NCBI RefSeq assembly: GCF_032854445.1
Contig: NC_088297.1
Location: forward strand, 25,725,915 to 25,789,914
Direction of reading: 5' to 3'
Source of the DNA: Liolophura sinensis
Taxonomy: Eukaryota > Mollusca > Polyplacophora > Chitonida > Chitonidae
Length of the DNA: 64,000 nt
Shown: one piece after another, positions 51,601 through 63,358 of the stretch
Layout: each line of letters begins with the position of its first letter
How positions within the stretch are numbered: position 1 is the first letter of the stretch
Notes under the pieces: generated by a model
Seen by the model: only the letters and a program-made list of their open reading frames with translations
Database searches by the model: none
What the model was told of the DNA's origin: nothing
Position numbers and translations under genes: made by a program

Positions 51601-54430
51601 CTGATCAACACATAACATTACATGTTATGGCAATTTAGTGCAAGCAGTAACACACAAAAGTGTAAAGGTTAGCAATTTGATAATTTCCATTAATTAACAC
51701 ACATGCTGGGCACTAAGGAGCACATAGCCCCTCCTCTCCCCACAACCCCCACCCCCACCACGATGTTACTGTGCTGTACAACTATACAAAACCTGAGCTA
51801 AATACATGCTGTACTTTGTTAAAATGTACGTGGTAAGGTCTGCCAGCGGCCTGCAGATGGTCGAAGGTTCCCTCCAGGCTGTGCACGGTTTCCTCCCACC
51901 ATAATGCTGGCCGCCGTCGTATATGTGGAATATTCTTGAGTACGGTCACCAGTCAAATAAACATTTTACCTTAACACTGATTGTATCATACACAAGACAC
52001 TAAGTCATGAATTTTTGTACTTCACGATAATTCAGATGCAGGACATCAACAGTGGAACATTCCTCTCATGTTATTGTGCTTTACACCTATGCAGATGGAA
52101 GCAGCACTTGTTAGGGCACCACCCCAACATTACTTCCAACGTTATTTGATGCTTGGGGTAGTCTTATTCCACACCACTAAACACATTGCGTCCTACACAG
52201 TCACTTTGATTAAGCTAATAGCAAACACATAAAAAAATCACAAACTTTTTAAAAGCTTCGTTGAAGAGCTTCCTGCAATAATCATATCCGTTTGCATCCC
52301 AAATTTTTGACACAACGAATACATCTTCTCTTTTTAAGCCAGCCTTTTTCACCCCTCTTCCCACATCAGCTTCATTCCTGAAAAAGCGATGAGAATTATA
52401 CACTTTAGACAATCATTAAAAACTTGTTTGTTTGTGGCAAGCTGACTGACAATCATTAAAAACTTGTTTGTTTGTGGCAAGCTGACTGACTCTCCAAAAA
52501 GAAAAGGGTCCAGCTATAAAGTCTTTATTGCACATGTACTTTTGATAGAATTTCTCAATGAAATTTCTCTTTTTTTTGTTTTTACTTTTTTTTTAGCCAG
52601 AATAAAAAAGAAACTTTTCCAAGCAACCAAGCATATAATTTCTGATTAGTTAGGTTATCTGCAACAAGAATTTGCTAAGGATTGAGTCAATAAGATTGTA
52701 TGCATGATTAACACTTGTGGGCTTGCTCTGGGAGTGATATCAGTGACATTAATTATACTGGGAGTGGTATCAGTGACATTAATGATACTGGGAGTGGTAT
52801 CAGTGACATTAATGATACTGGGAGTGGTATCAGTGACATTAATGATACTGGGAGTGGTATCAGTGACATTAATTATACTGGGAGTGGTATCAGTGACATT
52901 AATGATACTGGGAGTGGTATCAGTGACATTAATGATACTGGGAGTGGTATCAGTTACATTAATGATACTGGGAGTGGTATCAGTGACATTAATGATACTG
53001 GGAGTGGTATCAGTGACATTAATTATACTGGGAGTGGTATCAGTGACATTAATGATACTGGGAGTGGTATCAGTGACATTAATGATACTGGGAGTGGTAT
53101 CAGTTACATTAATTATACTGGGATTGGTATCAGTGACATTAATGATACTGGGAGTGGTATCAGTGACATTTATTATACTGGGAGTGGTATCAGTGACATT
53201 AATGATACTGGGAATGGTATCAGTGACATTAATTATACTGGGATCAGTGACACTTGTTGGCTTGCTCTGGGAGGGGTATCAGTGACATTAATTATACTGG
53301 GAGTGGTATCAGTGACAATGATACTGGGAGTGGTATCAGTTACATTAATGATACTGGGAGTGGTATCAGTGACATTAATGATACTGGGAGTGGCATCAGT
53401 GACATTAATGATACTGGGATCAGTGACACTTGTTGGCTTGCACTGGGAGTGGTATCAGTTACATTAATGATACTGGGAGTGGCATCAGTGACATTAATGA
53501 TACTGGGAGTGGTATCAGTTACATTAATGATACTGGGATCAGTGACACTTGTTGGCTTGCACTGGGAGTGGTATCAGTGACATTAATGATACTGGGAGTG
53601 GCATCAGTGACATTAATGATACTGGGATCAGTGACACTTGTTGGCTTGCACTGGGAGTGGTATCAGTGACATTAATGATACTGGGAGTGGTATCAGTGAC
53701 ATTAATGATACTGGGATCAGTGACACTTGTTGGCTTGCACTGGGGGTGGTATCAGTGACATTAATGATACTGGGAGTGGTATCAGTTACATTAATGATAC
53801 TGGGAGTGGTATCAGTGACATTAATGATACTGGGAGTGGTATCAGTGATGGCAATGATACTAGGAATGATGATAGTAATTGTAATACTACTGGGACTGGT
53901 AACAGTGATGATAATCAGACGAGTTATATCAGCCATATCAATAATACTGTAAGTGATATCGGCGACACTGAAGTTCACAAATGAGACTGTACATTGATTC
54001 TGTACATTGAGACTGTACATTGAGACTGTACACTGAGACTGTACACTGAGACTGTACATTGAGACCATACACTGAGACTGTACACTGAGACTGTACATTG
54101 AGACTGTACACTGAGACTGATTATGTTGACGCTAATCAAGGATCATTTTAGCGCTGATAACAGCCACATAATGTGGTAAAAAGGTTACAAAGTCACACTA
54201 ATGATTGTTGTAATCATGGGGATCGGGAGAATAGTTAGTATGTACGAGTAAAACTCAGCCGTGTCGATCAGCCGGTAGCCATATTGGAGGGCGTGGATTA
54301 CAGCTTTCTCCGCCTCTCCGTTGTCTCCTGAAGCGGCTTTGTACACACCCAATCCAAAAAGTGGCATCTCAAACCCACTGTTCAGGGTTACCCTAGAGTC
54401 CAGGCTTGTTGCCACGGTAACTGCAGCCAT
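45555..54430 (-). CDS. Aldo-keto reductase, complete coding region (6 exons)
   Basis: NAD(P)H-dependent carbonyl reductase of the AKR superfamily, probably cytosolic. Coding exons in order: 54430-54246, 52377-52246, 51204-51097, 47954-47736, 46564-46417, 45614-45555. All junctions are GT-AG and sum to 852 bases, 283 residues, at the short end for the family. The (alpha/beta)8-barrel signatures are present: GFEMPLFGLGVYKA, the catalytic Asp and Tyr in DTAEFYSNE, the catalytic Lys in VVSKIW, the catalytic His in LYLIHSP, then VSNYGI, NQIELHPW, GYSPLAKG, IPKSAKP and the C-terminal WDP. Start ATG has a strong context (AACCATGG) and lies 4 bases after an acceptor, so a non-coding first exon (58541 upward) is likely. 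The substrate cannot be told; the text looks nearest to the AKR5-like, short C-terminus group (inference). Confidence 0.93.
45682..45860 (-). mobile_element. SINE, minus orientation
   Basis: TTATTTATTTATTTGATTGT, GTTTTACGCCGTAATGAAGA, GCCAGCATTATGGTGGTAGC and TCTGCAGGTTGCTGACAGAC. In the last reductase intron. Confidence 0.82.
46155..46374 (-). mobile_element. SINE, minus orientation
   Basis: TTATTTGATTGGTGCTTTAT, ACTCAAGAATATTTCACTTA, AACCACCTGCAGGTTGATGG and AGCTGAGCTCACAGCAACTA. Ends 42 bases from the 3' end of exon 46564-46417. Confidence 0.82.
46417..46564 (-). CDS. Reductase coding exon 5
   Basis: Encodes YGKTAAQVMIRWSVQKGYI, TIPKSAKPARIVENAQVFD and WSISDADMAVL. IPKS and the following Arg/Asn bind the 2'-phosphate and adenine of NADPH in this family. 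Donor GTAAGC. Confidence 0.93.
47270..47725 (+). mobile_element. Non-LTR retrotransposon 3' remnant
   Basis: Decayed reverse transcriptase C-terminus spread over several frames: FPHLDNSCSV, then KRAARIIL, and FRTKCLQNGFSVLGAALWNS with RPTEIKTA. These match the order Y..y..PHldY-----W, KRAARlI and R---G--SF---gp-lWNsLP--i found at the end of LINE pol proteins. Stops and frameshifts make it inactive. It ends about 10 bases before reductase exon 47736. Confidence 0.75.
47736..47954 (-). CDS. Reductase coding exon 4
   Basis: Encodes SCGVSNYGIQHLEGL, PTPSVNQIELHPWQHKSEVV, YCRENGIAVMGYSPLAKG and PILTKLSER. Contains the NADPH-contacting SN, NQ and YSPL positions of the barrel. Completes Arg from exon 3 (phase 2) and leaves in phase 2. 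Confidence 0.94.
47955..48565. other. Intron segment with no visible feature
   Basis: AT-rich part of reductase intron 3 between exon 47954 and the 71-bp array. Nothing recognisable. Confidence 0.6.
48566..51096 (-). repeat. 71-bp array of reductase exon 3 end plus donor, about 35 units
   Basis: On the minus strand each unit has TGACAACTGTGGTACATACA, GGGCTATGTTAGACCTACAG, AAACAAGGCCTGATAAG and GTAGGTGTGCTGTG. The first 57 bases are the 3' end of exon 51204-51097. The unit starts right at the exon donor. From ATACAG to the donor is 36 bases and in frame, but the AG has no pyrimidine tract. Confidence 0.95.
51097..51204 (-). CDS. Reductase coding exon 3 (catalytic His)
   Basis: Encodes MDIGYIDLYLIHSPMGSDNC then YRAMLDLQKQGLI. 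His in LIHSP is the fourth catalytic residue. Phase 2 in and out. The exon lies at the edge of the array, and its last 57 bases are copied there dozens of times. Confidence 0.93.
51478..51617. repeat. 23-bp minisatellite, 6 copies
   Basis: CATGTACCCTGATCAACACA then TAA, alternating CCC and TCC. In a reductase intron. Confidence 0.92.
51835..51968 (+). mobile_element. SINE 3' two-thirds
   Basis: GTCTGCCAGCGGCCTGCAGA, TTTCCTCCCACCATAATGCT, GGCCGCCGTCGTATATGTGG and TTGAGTACGGTCACCAGTCA then AATAAA. Confidence 0.82.
52246..52377 (-). CDS. Reductase coding exon 2 (catalytic Lys)
   Basis: Encodes NEADVGRGVKKAGLKRED then VFVVSKIWDANGYDYCRKLF and NEAFKK. Lys of VVSKIW is the third catalytic residue. 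Donor AA|GTTTGT is weak, but phase 2 links correctly to MDIGY. Confidence 0.92.
52735..53860. repeat. 30-bp minisatellite, about 36 copies
   Basis: GGGAGTGGTATCAGTGACAT then TAATGATACT. From 53240 a longer insert with CACTTGTTGGCTTGCACTGG recurs between runs, giving a secondary period of roughly 90-150. Open frames on + are repeat artefacts. Confidence 0.95.
53993..54118. repeat. 13-bp minisatellite, about 9 copies
   Basis: GAGACTGTACATT and GAGACTGTACACT alternate. Lies in reductase intron 1 of the coding region, next to the first coding exon. Confidence 0.9.
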
Positions 54431-54434
54431 GGTT
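54246..54434 (-). CDS. Reductase first coding exon (coding 54430-54246)
   Basis: Acceptor TTCTCTGATTCAG then AACC and the ATG. Encodes MAAVTVATSLDSRVTLNSGF, EMPLFGLGVYKA and YRLIDTAEFYS; Asp and Tyr of DTAEFY are catalytic. Donor GTACAT, phase 2. Confidence 0.93.
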
Positions 54435-54594
54435 CTGAATCAGAGAAGAATTGAGAGGATTTTATTGTTTTACACTGTATATATATACTGCACACAGTAA
54501 AACTGGCCAAAGTAAGATTCAGTACCCCTGAGACAGTTCATGTATTGTGAAATTCCATTTCTCAACGTGAATTTCCTTCAAAATGGCAGACAGG

Positions 54595-56115
54595 ACTGAC
54601 ACCTCCAGACATATCTAATACTATACTAATTTACTGCCTCAGTGGATTCCATGCTGAAGACAAACTCAACAGGACTGACACCTTCAGACAAATCTAATAC
54701 CATACTAATTTACCGCCTCAGTGGATTCCATGCTGAAGACACTCTCAACAGAACTGACACCTCCAGACATATCTACACTAATCTGCTGCCTCAGTGGATT
54801 CCATGCTGAAGACACTCTCAACAGGGACTGACACCTTCAGACAAATCTAATACCATACTAATTTACTGTCTCAGTGGATTCCATGCTGAAGACACTCTCA
54901 ACAGAACTGACACCTCCAGACATATCTACACTAATCTGCTGCCTCAGTGGATTCCATGCTGAAGACAATCTCATGCAGGACTGACACCTTCAGACAAATC
55001 TAATACCATACTAATTTACTGCCTCAGTGGATTCCATGCTGAAGACACTCTCAACAAGACTGTCACCTTCAGATAAATCTAATACTATACTAATTTGCTT
55101 CCTCAGTGGATTCCATGCTGAAGACACTCTCAACAGGACTGACACCTTCAGATAAATCTAATACTATACTAATTTGCTTCCTCAGTGGATTCCATGCTGA
55201 AGACACTCTCAACAGGACTGACACCTTCAGATAAATCTAATACTATACTAATTTGCTGCCTCAGTGGATTCCATGCTGAAGACACTCTCAACAGGACTGA
55301 CACCTTCAGACATATCTACACTAATCTGCTGCCTCAGTGGATTCCATGCTGAAGACAATCTCAACAGGGCTGACACCTTCAGACATATCTACACTAATCT
55401 GCTGCCTCAGTGGATTCCATGCTGAAGACACTCTCAACAGGACTGACACCTTCAGACATATCTACACTAAATTGCTGCCTCAGTGGATTCCATGCTGAAG
55501 ACACTCTCAACAGGACTGACACCTTCAGACAAATCTAATACCATACTAATTTACTGCCTCAGTGGATTCCATGCTGAAGACACTCTCAACAGAACTGACA
55601 CCTCCAGACATATCTACACTAATCTGCTGCCTCAGTGGATTCCATGCTGAAGACACTCTCAACAGGACTGACACCTTCAGACATATCTACACTAAATTGC
55701 TGCCTCAGTGGATTCCATGCTGAAGACAATCTCATGCAGGACTGACACCTTCAGACAAATCTAATACCATACTAATTTACTGCCTCAGTGAATTCCATGC
55801 TGAAGACACTCTCAAAAAGGACTGACACCTTCAGACATATCTATACTATTTTACTGCCTCAGTGGATTCCATGCTGATGACACTCTCAAAGAGGATGACA
55901 CCTCCAGACATATCTACACTAATTTGCTGCCTCAGTGGATTCCATGCTGATGACACTCTCAAACAGGAATGACACCTTCAGACATATCTATACTATTTTG
56001 TTGCCTCAGCGGATTCCATGCTGAAGACAATCTCATACAGGACTGACACCTTCAGACAAATCTAATACTATACTAATTTACTGCCTCAGTAGATTCCATG
56101 CTGAAGACAATCTCA
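54595..56115. repeat. About 68-80-bp array, about 19 copies
   Basis: GACTGACACCTTCAGACAAA, TCTAATACCATACTAATTTA, CTGCCTCAGTGGATTCCATG and CTGAAGACACTCTCAACAG. Two length classes differ by presence of TAATACCA. In the 5' UTR intron of the reductase. Confidence 0.92.
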
Positions 56116-57824
56116 CTACATCACAACCTGCTTAGTCAGGCTTTAACTGCAAAACAGTTTACCATATTAATGATAAACTACTATACATATTAGTAGTAAT
56201 AAAATATTTAATATTTATAAAGAAACTTTCATTTGTCCAGAAGGACCCAACCCTAACAAACAAACCTCAAAGTACCTTTCTACGATCCATAGAGCTCCCA
56301 AAATCTGGTAAACTTGGCATTTTCTGGGATGACAGAACCATGTACCAAATGTACATTCTATGTGTATGTATGTGCGAATGTATGTTGTGAAAGAACAGAC
56401 CAGTGAAGGATTTTACCTTTGTATCGTACATGTACTAATAAAAATGTTCTTTTTTTTCCATAATATATTTTTTTATTCATGTATGTATAAAATAATAACC
56501 ATTAACAAGAGCTTTACAAGAACTGTCTCATGATCAGTCCGTGTCTTCTTTCTTGTATTTATAATTCAGCAATTGTTAACAGCTCAAGGTGGTTTCCGGT
56601 CTTCAGAAAGCCTGACTACCCTAAGTCTTCAACCTTTTCAACCACCTCAGCCACTACTGTAATATTCTGAAACATTTTGAGTGACCTAGAAGGGGGTAGG
56701 GAAATAATTAGCACCGTTTCATGAGCCTTGGATCTCTAGTGACACCAAGAAATAATTTCATTGTTATTTTCACAATAATTGCATGCTTAAGATGTTCTGT
56801 ACATGTTTGTGGGTCTGTCCCATTTGGTCTATGTAACAATACCTGGAGAATTAGAGACTTCAATTTGCCATTTTTTTTTAAAAATTATAATGTGCAAACA
56901 TTTTTTATAATATTACCTTTTTGTGAGAAACGAGGGTTTCACAGGTGACACAAGCAGTGTCCAGATGCGTCTCATATAATGTCCAGCTGGAGACAAAGAT
57001 AAAACCTAAGATATGTAGTACATACAGGTAGGTCAGACATGCAGGATCGTCCAAAGACTGAGCAATATCCACTTCTATGCTCTACTTCTATGCTAGTGAT
57101 GATAACAGATTATGCACTGTCATACAGAGGTACCACAGGGTATTTTTGACTTGGGTGTGATTTTTTTTCTATGGTGTTTTTTTTTTTTTTGGTGGAGGAG
57201 GGGGGGGGGGTCTATATCATCATCCAATCCAACCTTATGCAAGAGTCCAGGGGTCATCCTGGCAGGCCCACACTCCTAGATCCCTGGGGGACATGTTGTG
57301 GCAAATTTTAGGCCTATAAATTTTGTGTGACTCAGTGATCATAAATAGTATATAAATAAATGACTTCTATCAGTCAATTCAATTCTGAGTTCATCACAAC
57401 AACAAAAAAAACAAAAAAAATTCCCAACACTAAATTGGGTGGGGGTTATGTGTGTGTGTGTTGGGAAGGAGGGCGGGGGGAGGTATTGGAGGTATAAGTT
57501 ATGTATGATCAGAATGAAAGTGTTGGAAAATTACACCTGACAGAGGCCACTGTGAATGCGATATCAGTAAAGGGAGAGAACTGTTCAATGCACAAAAAGA
57601 CTTAAAATGGGTTCAACCCACATTCTCAAAACAGAAACATTTGACTTCATCTATCATCACATGGAGTGATTATTTGTAAAAATAATGGCAACATGTATGC
57701 TGATCACTTACATACCCAGTTTTTGAAAAGCAACAAACAACCTGTTATCTTAAACCTTGTTGTCTGCTTGCGCCTCCTCATCCAAGAAGTTCGCAGTCTC
57801 GAAAACATAAGTAAATGACAGTGT
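56116..57824. other. Reductase 5' intron, mostly unfeatured
   Basis: AT-rich, with homopolymer runs near 57170-57210 (T then G). No exon, SINE or array seen. Confidence 0.6.
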
Positions 57825-57997
57825 ATGATTTATTTATTTATTTGATTGGTGTTTTACGCCGTACTGAAGAATATTTCACTTATACGGCGGTGGCCAGCAT
57901 TATGGTGGAGGGAAATCCATGACCATCTGCAGGCTGCTGGCAGATCTTCCCACATACCGTTGGAGTGGAAGCCAGCATGAGCTGAACTTGCCCAGTG
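57825..57997 (-). mobile_element. SINE, minus orientation
   Basis: TTTATTTATTTATTTGATTG, GTGTTTTACGCCGTACTGAA, GGCCAGCATTATGGTGGAGG, ATCTGCAGGCTGCTGGCAGA and GCCAGCATGAGCTGAACTTG. Head missing. Confidence 0.85.
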
Positions 57998-58540
57998 TAC
58001 GTTGTAAAAACTTGATGTGATGTAACTGCATGGTCACATATGGTGAGAACAGGCCACTGAAGAACCCACACAATGTTTCAAAAGCATATTAATTTAATTG
58101 ATTGAAAGCATTCTAAAAAAAAAGTGAATATATATACACTATTTTCGTGGACAGTACATACTTCATACTAGCCAGCGTTTCCTTTGCCTGGGAAAAGCAA
58201 AGAATGCAGCCTCCTGTCTTCTGTGTTTGTCTGCAACTTGGTGAGTGTGACATAACACACATGTGACATAGGAGTGTGACATACATGTACCGCATGTGGC
58301 ATACGAGTGTGAAACACATGTACCACACATGACATACGAGTGTGACATACAAGTACCGCTCAAATGACATACAAGCAGTCAGACTTTTTGCACTCTGTCG
58401 CTGGCCCACAACAGCCTGCGCGCGTACAGATAAGTCAGTCCGATTTTTGGCACTGGACAGATATAGAATAATTACCGATCTAAAAATTGCGCTTATCGTG
58501 TTTTTTTTAATCTCCCAAGTACATCTAGCTGCATACTCAC

Positions 58541-58690
58541 CTCTTCTCGATTGATACAGTTGCTTCGCTGGAGTGATAGCAGTTGATTCGAACGCAAAAA
58601 CTTTCGTAGGATGTTGATGTTGTCGCGAGTAAACTAGCCGTCCCAAAACTAGAACCTGAATTTTTTCCGGACAAGACCTAAACTCTGTGT
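58541..58690 (-). other. Probable reductase 5' non-coding first exon
   Basis: The minus strand has AATCGAGAAGAG|GTGAGTATG, a near-perfect donor at 58541. Joined to the acceptor at 54434 this gives a leader without an upstream ATG. The 5' end is only estimated. Confidence 0.55.
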
Positions 58691-59203
58691 TACTTTAATT
58701 TGCTGGTTTACTAGAAATACATGTAGCTATAAATAATGGAAAATGAGGGCTGAATTCTTTTCTTTCTTCGCTGTGTTCGGTTTGATGCTAATGTCCCATG
58801 CGATAAACTTTTTCTGCTCCGAATGAAAATATAATACCAAGTAATTTCCTGTCTTTAAAACAGAATAAGTTCACATTTAGACCTTGAGCACTGCTTTTTC
58901 TGAAACCATTTTCCAGATTTAAATTAATTACAGTCTAGTTTTTATTCATTAAGAAACCGGGAATTTGCTCCATGTCCACATATATAACATTGGCATAGCT
59001 ACTTAGTCCTTAATAAATATTATATTTCAACTTTGCATTCAAGAGGTTTACTTGTAACCGCGAGTAAGCCGACAATGACGTCATAATAAGTTTCACTGGC
59101 GGCACCACATTAAACAGAGCGAGGCATGTTTCTAGTTTGATGCCAGAATAAAATCTTAAAAATGCATTGTATATAGACCGATTTTGACCACGACAAGGAT
59201 ATC
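58640..59203. promoter_or_regulatory. Divergent promoter region
   Basis: Lies between the minus-strand reductase leader and the + strand start at 59204. TATAAATA occurs on + at 58728-58735. No other defined element can be assigned, and whether it drives the + gene is inference. Confidence 0.4.
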
Positions 59204-61017
59204 ATGGGGAAATTGGATATTGATATGCTAAACTACCCATACGGCCAAGGCGGTCTATTCAATGCAAAAAAGTCTAACGTAAGTTCAGAATTAACAAAAA
59301 CCATACGACAGAAGTGGGAAAACGTGGAAAAACCAGGTAAGTTTGTGTTCACATTCTCTTTCTTTATACTGTTAGTGTTTTTTTGTTTTGCTTGTTTTTT
59401 TTTTGTTTTGCTTGTTTTTTTGTTTAGTTTTTTTTTTCTGACTTTTGTTTTCGACTTAGTACATTAAGTGCATTGATAATGGCTTCAGTATTTACATTTA
59501 CACGTTTTTGTTATGATTTATTTATGAATCCGAATCATATGGAATGAAAGTAGTAGAACTAGAAGCCAAACTACACGTAGACTTGGGAGTCCGACCTCTG
59601 TGGCCTGGGGTTAGTGTGCTAGCTAGCGCAGCACAATGACCCAGGAGCCTCTCACCAATGTAGTCCCAGTGAGTTCAAGTCCAGCTCATGCTGGCTTCCT
59701 CTCGTAGGTGGGAAGATCTTCCAGCAACCTGTGGAAGGTCATGGGTTTCAGGCCATTTCCCTCTTACCATAATGCTGGCCGCCATCATTTAAGCAAAAAA
59801 TTCTTGAGTACAGCATCAGACAACAGTCAAATAAATAATTAGATTAAGCTGACAATTCAAATTCTTAAATTAGAATAGACTGACAAACTTGGAAGTCTCT
59901 ATAAGGACAGATTTTAGACATTTTTAAGTTAGACTTACGTAGACTAAGTGGAAGACAACATTCTGATCCCACAATCTGGTGTATTTGTATTGCAGAATTT
60001 TTCTTGGTGAAATTTTAAACTACAGTACTTATTGACCTAAAGTTTGGTAGGCAAATATACACATTCACAGACACAGGAAGGCCTACAAATACTTTTGATG
60101 CCAACTCTCAAGTTTTGTCCAATAAAAAATTTAATTCAATAAAATTTCACAAAAAGACTCTTAAATGACAATTTAAAGTTGAATGCTAAATTTCAGGTGA
60201 AAACACAATTCATAACATTGTATTCTCATATCTGGTATCCATTTTCATAATGAAACAATATCTGATGAGACAAACAGAAAGCATTATAATGAAGATCTTT
60301 ATCCCCTTGGCTGCAGCACGCTATGTTGTACACAAAGTCACATGTAGGACATCGGACCAATTGATCCTGGCTGAAAACAAATCTTGCTGGACCAAAAACT
60401 ACAAACGTCGTCAGCAGAATCTTCAAATTGGATTTTTCAACCCGATTCAACGACCGTATCAGTGTCTAGGAGGAGATTTCACGCTTGACCCAAAGGAGTT
60501 AATTCAGGATGTTTACAACAAAACACTTTCAAAGAAGGTAGGAGAAGCGCAGGACAGTTCTTCACATGAATACAGCAGTCTGTTTTCAAACATAATTCAT
60601 AATTTTCCTCCAGCTGTAAAAATTCATTTGTTTGCTTAAAAATTTGCTGTACATATTCAAACTGGAACATTTAGGCCAACAAAGTCATTTTCTTCTATCT
60701 TAAACACAAACATGTAATTTCTCATTGAAACTGATGAGATATTGACTCTCATTTTTCAACAACTGAGGCACTAGGGGAAAAGTTTAAAAAAGTTAAAAAA
60801 AAAAAAAAGCTATTAACTTTCTTTTTGAGGATGTAGTTTTGTGGAAGCTAGCTAACACACAAGTACACACAATTCACCTTTCACCTTTATCTTTATTTTT
60901 TAGTTTTGTTTAATGAGTTTATTGGCATTTTTTCTCTAGCAGTCAAAAGAGCGACCAGTGAAGAATAAATGCAAGGATGACACACCTACATGTATATCGT
61001 CGATGGAAACAGAACCT
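59204..61017 (+). CDS. Unrecognised gene, first three coding exons (3' partial)
   Basis: Exons 59204-59336, 60317-60537 and 60943-61017 join in phase (1, 0, 0) to 143 residues. Start MGKLDIDMLNYPYGQGGLF has A at -3 and G at +4. Exon 2 encodes ARYVVHKVTCRTSDQ, NKSCWTKNYKRRQQNLQIGF, NPIQRPYQCLGGDFTLD and ELIQDVYNKTLSKK. Exon 3 is short and basic, SKERPVKNKCKDDTPTC. No signal peptide or membrane segment, Tyr/Lys/Gln-rich. I do not recognise the family; short basic proteins of this style are common among ciliary proteins, but that is only a guess. An alternative acceptor 3 bases upstream at exon 3 would add Gln. The gene continues beyond 61017 and probably beyond the window. Confidence 0.65.
59590..59846 (+). 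mobile_element. Full-length SINE with tRNA-like head
   Basis: Best complete copy: CTCTGTGGCCTGGGGTTAGT (A-box region), GAGTTCAAGTCCAGC (B-box), TTCCAGCAACCTGTGGAAGG, CATAATGCTGGCCGCCATCA and tail AGTACAGCATCAGACAACAG then TCAAATAAATAA. In intron 1 of the unrecognised gene. Confidence 0.88.
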
Positions 61018-61849
61018 GTGAGTTTATTCCTTCATTTGACAAACTGCTCTGTTGTATGTGATACTTTTTAGTATATTCACATACATACGTTGAACATTTG
61101 TTTCTGGCAGCTTTCAGTGGCAATTAGAAGGTGGTAGGTGACCAATAACTGTTCATGATTAAAGGCAAAGAAAACACTAACATAAATTCTATATCAGATG
61201 AAGGACCATAAAATAGTTCAATATGTTTTTAAAAAATTTTTTTAACCTGGTGAGCTGCCTTAAAATTCTAGCAATATTGGGCCATATTTTGACGTCACAT
61301 CAGGATTTTGTTATATTAACACACACAGAGTAACATTTCATTGATGAAAAGGGATATAAATGTAGATATATACATACATTCACTGAATGGACGTTGAAAC
61401 AAACTACATGTATTTCAAACAAAAAGTACATATTTGACGTCACTGATACCCTCTGGTTCACTACAAACCACCATAGAATCTGATGTTTTAAAACCATTTT
61501 GTTTGGTTGCAAAAATTATACAAAAATAAATTCAACTATTTTCTTGGACAGTTTGTAATGATCTTTCATCGACATATACTTCATTTTAGCGTTTTCTTTG
61601 CCTTAACAAATGGTCTTCTTGTATTGGTGACGAATTCTGACTGATTCAGAGTTGTATTTTCATTATCCACCCTGTCGCCAATAAATAAAACAGTTGTTAT
61701 CCATAAGCAATACATTTTTTACATGCATTCATTTCTGAAGGAAACAAAAACTTTAGAAATTTTTCCTTTGTGTATCTAAAACTGTAGAACAAGATACATA
61801 CATGTATGAGGATCAGATGCAGAACATACATATAGCACTATCCTCCTTT
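61018..61849. other. Intron with no visible feature
   Basis: AT-rich DNA after exon 60943-61017; no repeat or exon recognised. Confidence 0.55.
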
Positions 61850-63285
61850 CTTCGTACACCTGCTACTGCACTATCCTCCTGTGTTTGCACTACTGATACA
61901 TGTAGCACTATCCTCCTTTGTTTGTACACGTGATATATGTATCACTATCCTCCTTTGTTTGTACACCTGATACATGTACCAGTATCCTCCTTTGTTTGTA
62001 CACCTGATACATATAGCGCTATCCTCTTTTGTTTGTACACCTGATACATGTACCACTATCCTCCTTTGTTTGCACACCTGATACATGTAGCACTGTCCTC
62101 CTTTGTTTGCACACCTGATACATGTAGCACTATCCTCCTTTGTTTGTACACCTGATACATGTAGCACTATCCTCCTTTGTTTGTACACCTGACACATGTA
62201 GCACTGTCCTCCTTTGTTTGCAGACCTGATACATGTACCAGTATCCTCCTTTGTTTGTACACCTGATACATGTAGCACTATCCTCCTTTGTTTGCATGCC
62301 TGATACATGTAGCACTATCCTCCTTTGTTTGCACACCTGATACGTGTATCACTATCCTCCTTTGTTTGCACACCTGATACATGTAGCACTATCCTCCTTT
62401 GTTTGTACACCTGATACATGTAGCACTATCCTCCTTTGTTTGCATGCCTGATACATGTAGCACTATCCTCCTTTGTTTGCATGTCTGATACATGTAGCAC
62501 TATCCTCCTTTGTTTGCATGCCTGATACATGTAGCACTATTCTCCTTTGTTTGCATGCCTGATACATGTAGCACTATCCTCCTTTGTTTGTACAGCTGAT
62601 ACATTTAGCACTATCCTCCTTTGTTTGTACGCCTGATACATGTAGCACTATCCTCCTTTGTTTGTACACCTGATACATGTAGCACTATCCTCCTTTGTTT
62701 GTACACCTGATACATGTAGCACTATCATCCTTTGTTTGTACACCTGATACATGTAGCACTATCCTCCTTTGTTTGCATGCCTGATACATGTAGCACTATC
62801 CTCCTTTGTTTGCATGCCTGATACATGTAGCACTATCCTCCTTTGTTTGCAGACCTGATACATGTAGCACTATCCTCCTTTGTTTGTACACCTGATACAT
62901 TTAGCACTATCCTCCTTTGTTTGCACACCTGATACATGTAGCACTATCCTCCTTTGTTTGTACACCTGATACATTTAGCACTCTCCTCCTTTGTTTGTAC
63001 ACCTCATACATGTAGCACTATCCTCCTTTGTTTGTACACCTGATACATGTACCAGTATCCTCCTTTGTTTGCACACCTGATACATGTAGCACTATCCTCC
63101 TTTGTTGTACACCTGATACATGTAGCACTATCCTCCTTTGTTTGTACACCTGATACATGTAGCACTATCCTCCATTGCTTGTACACCTGACACATGTAGC
63201 ACTATTCTCCTTTGTTTGTACACCTGATACATGTAGCTCTATCCTCCTTTGTTTTGTACACCTGATACATGTAGCACTATCCTCC
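61850..63285. repeat. 37-bp minisatellite, about 38 copies
   Basis: Units read ACACCTGATACATGTAGCAC then TATCCTCCTTTGTTTGT. Very regular. Open minus-strand frames cycle through the three frames of the unit. Confidence 0.95.
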
Positions 63286-63358
63286 TAATCCTCCTGCATG
63301 AAATAAGCTACATGCAGTGTTTTATTTATTTATATATTTATTTATTTATTTATTTTCA

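Noticed and set aside
52704-53984. Hydrophobic VSVTLMILGV repeat that looks like a membrane protein
   Set aside because: It is one frame of a 30-bp minisatellite inside a reductase intron; another frame of the same DNA is equally open.
58113-58646. 177-codon minus-strand frame across the reductase leader
   Set aside because: It starts at TTG rather than ATG, crosses the strong GTGAGT donor at 58540, and has no recognisable protein text.
61850-63285. CRISPR-like regular array
   Set aside because: No unique spacers: the whole 37-base unit repeats. The context is a eukaryotic intron.
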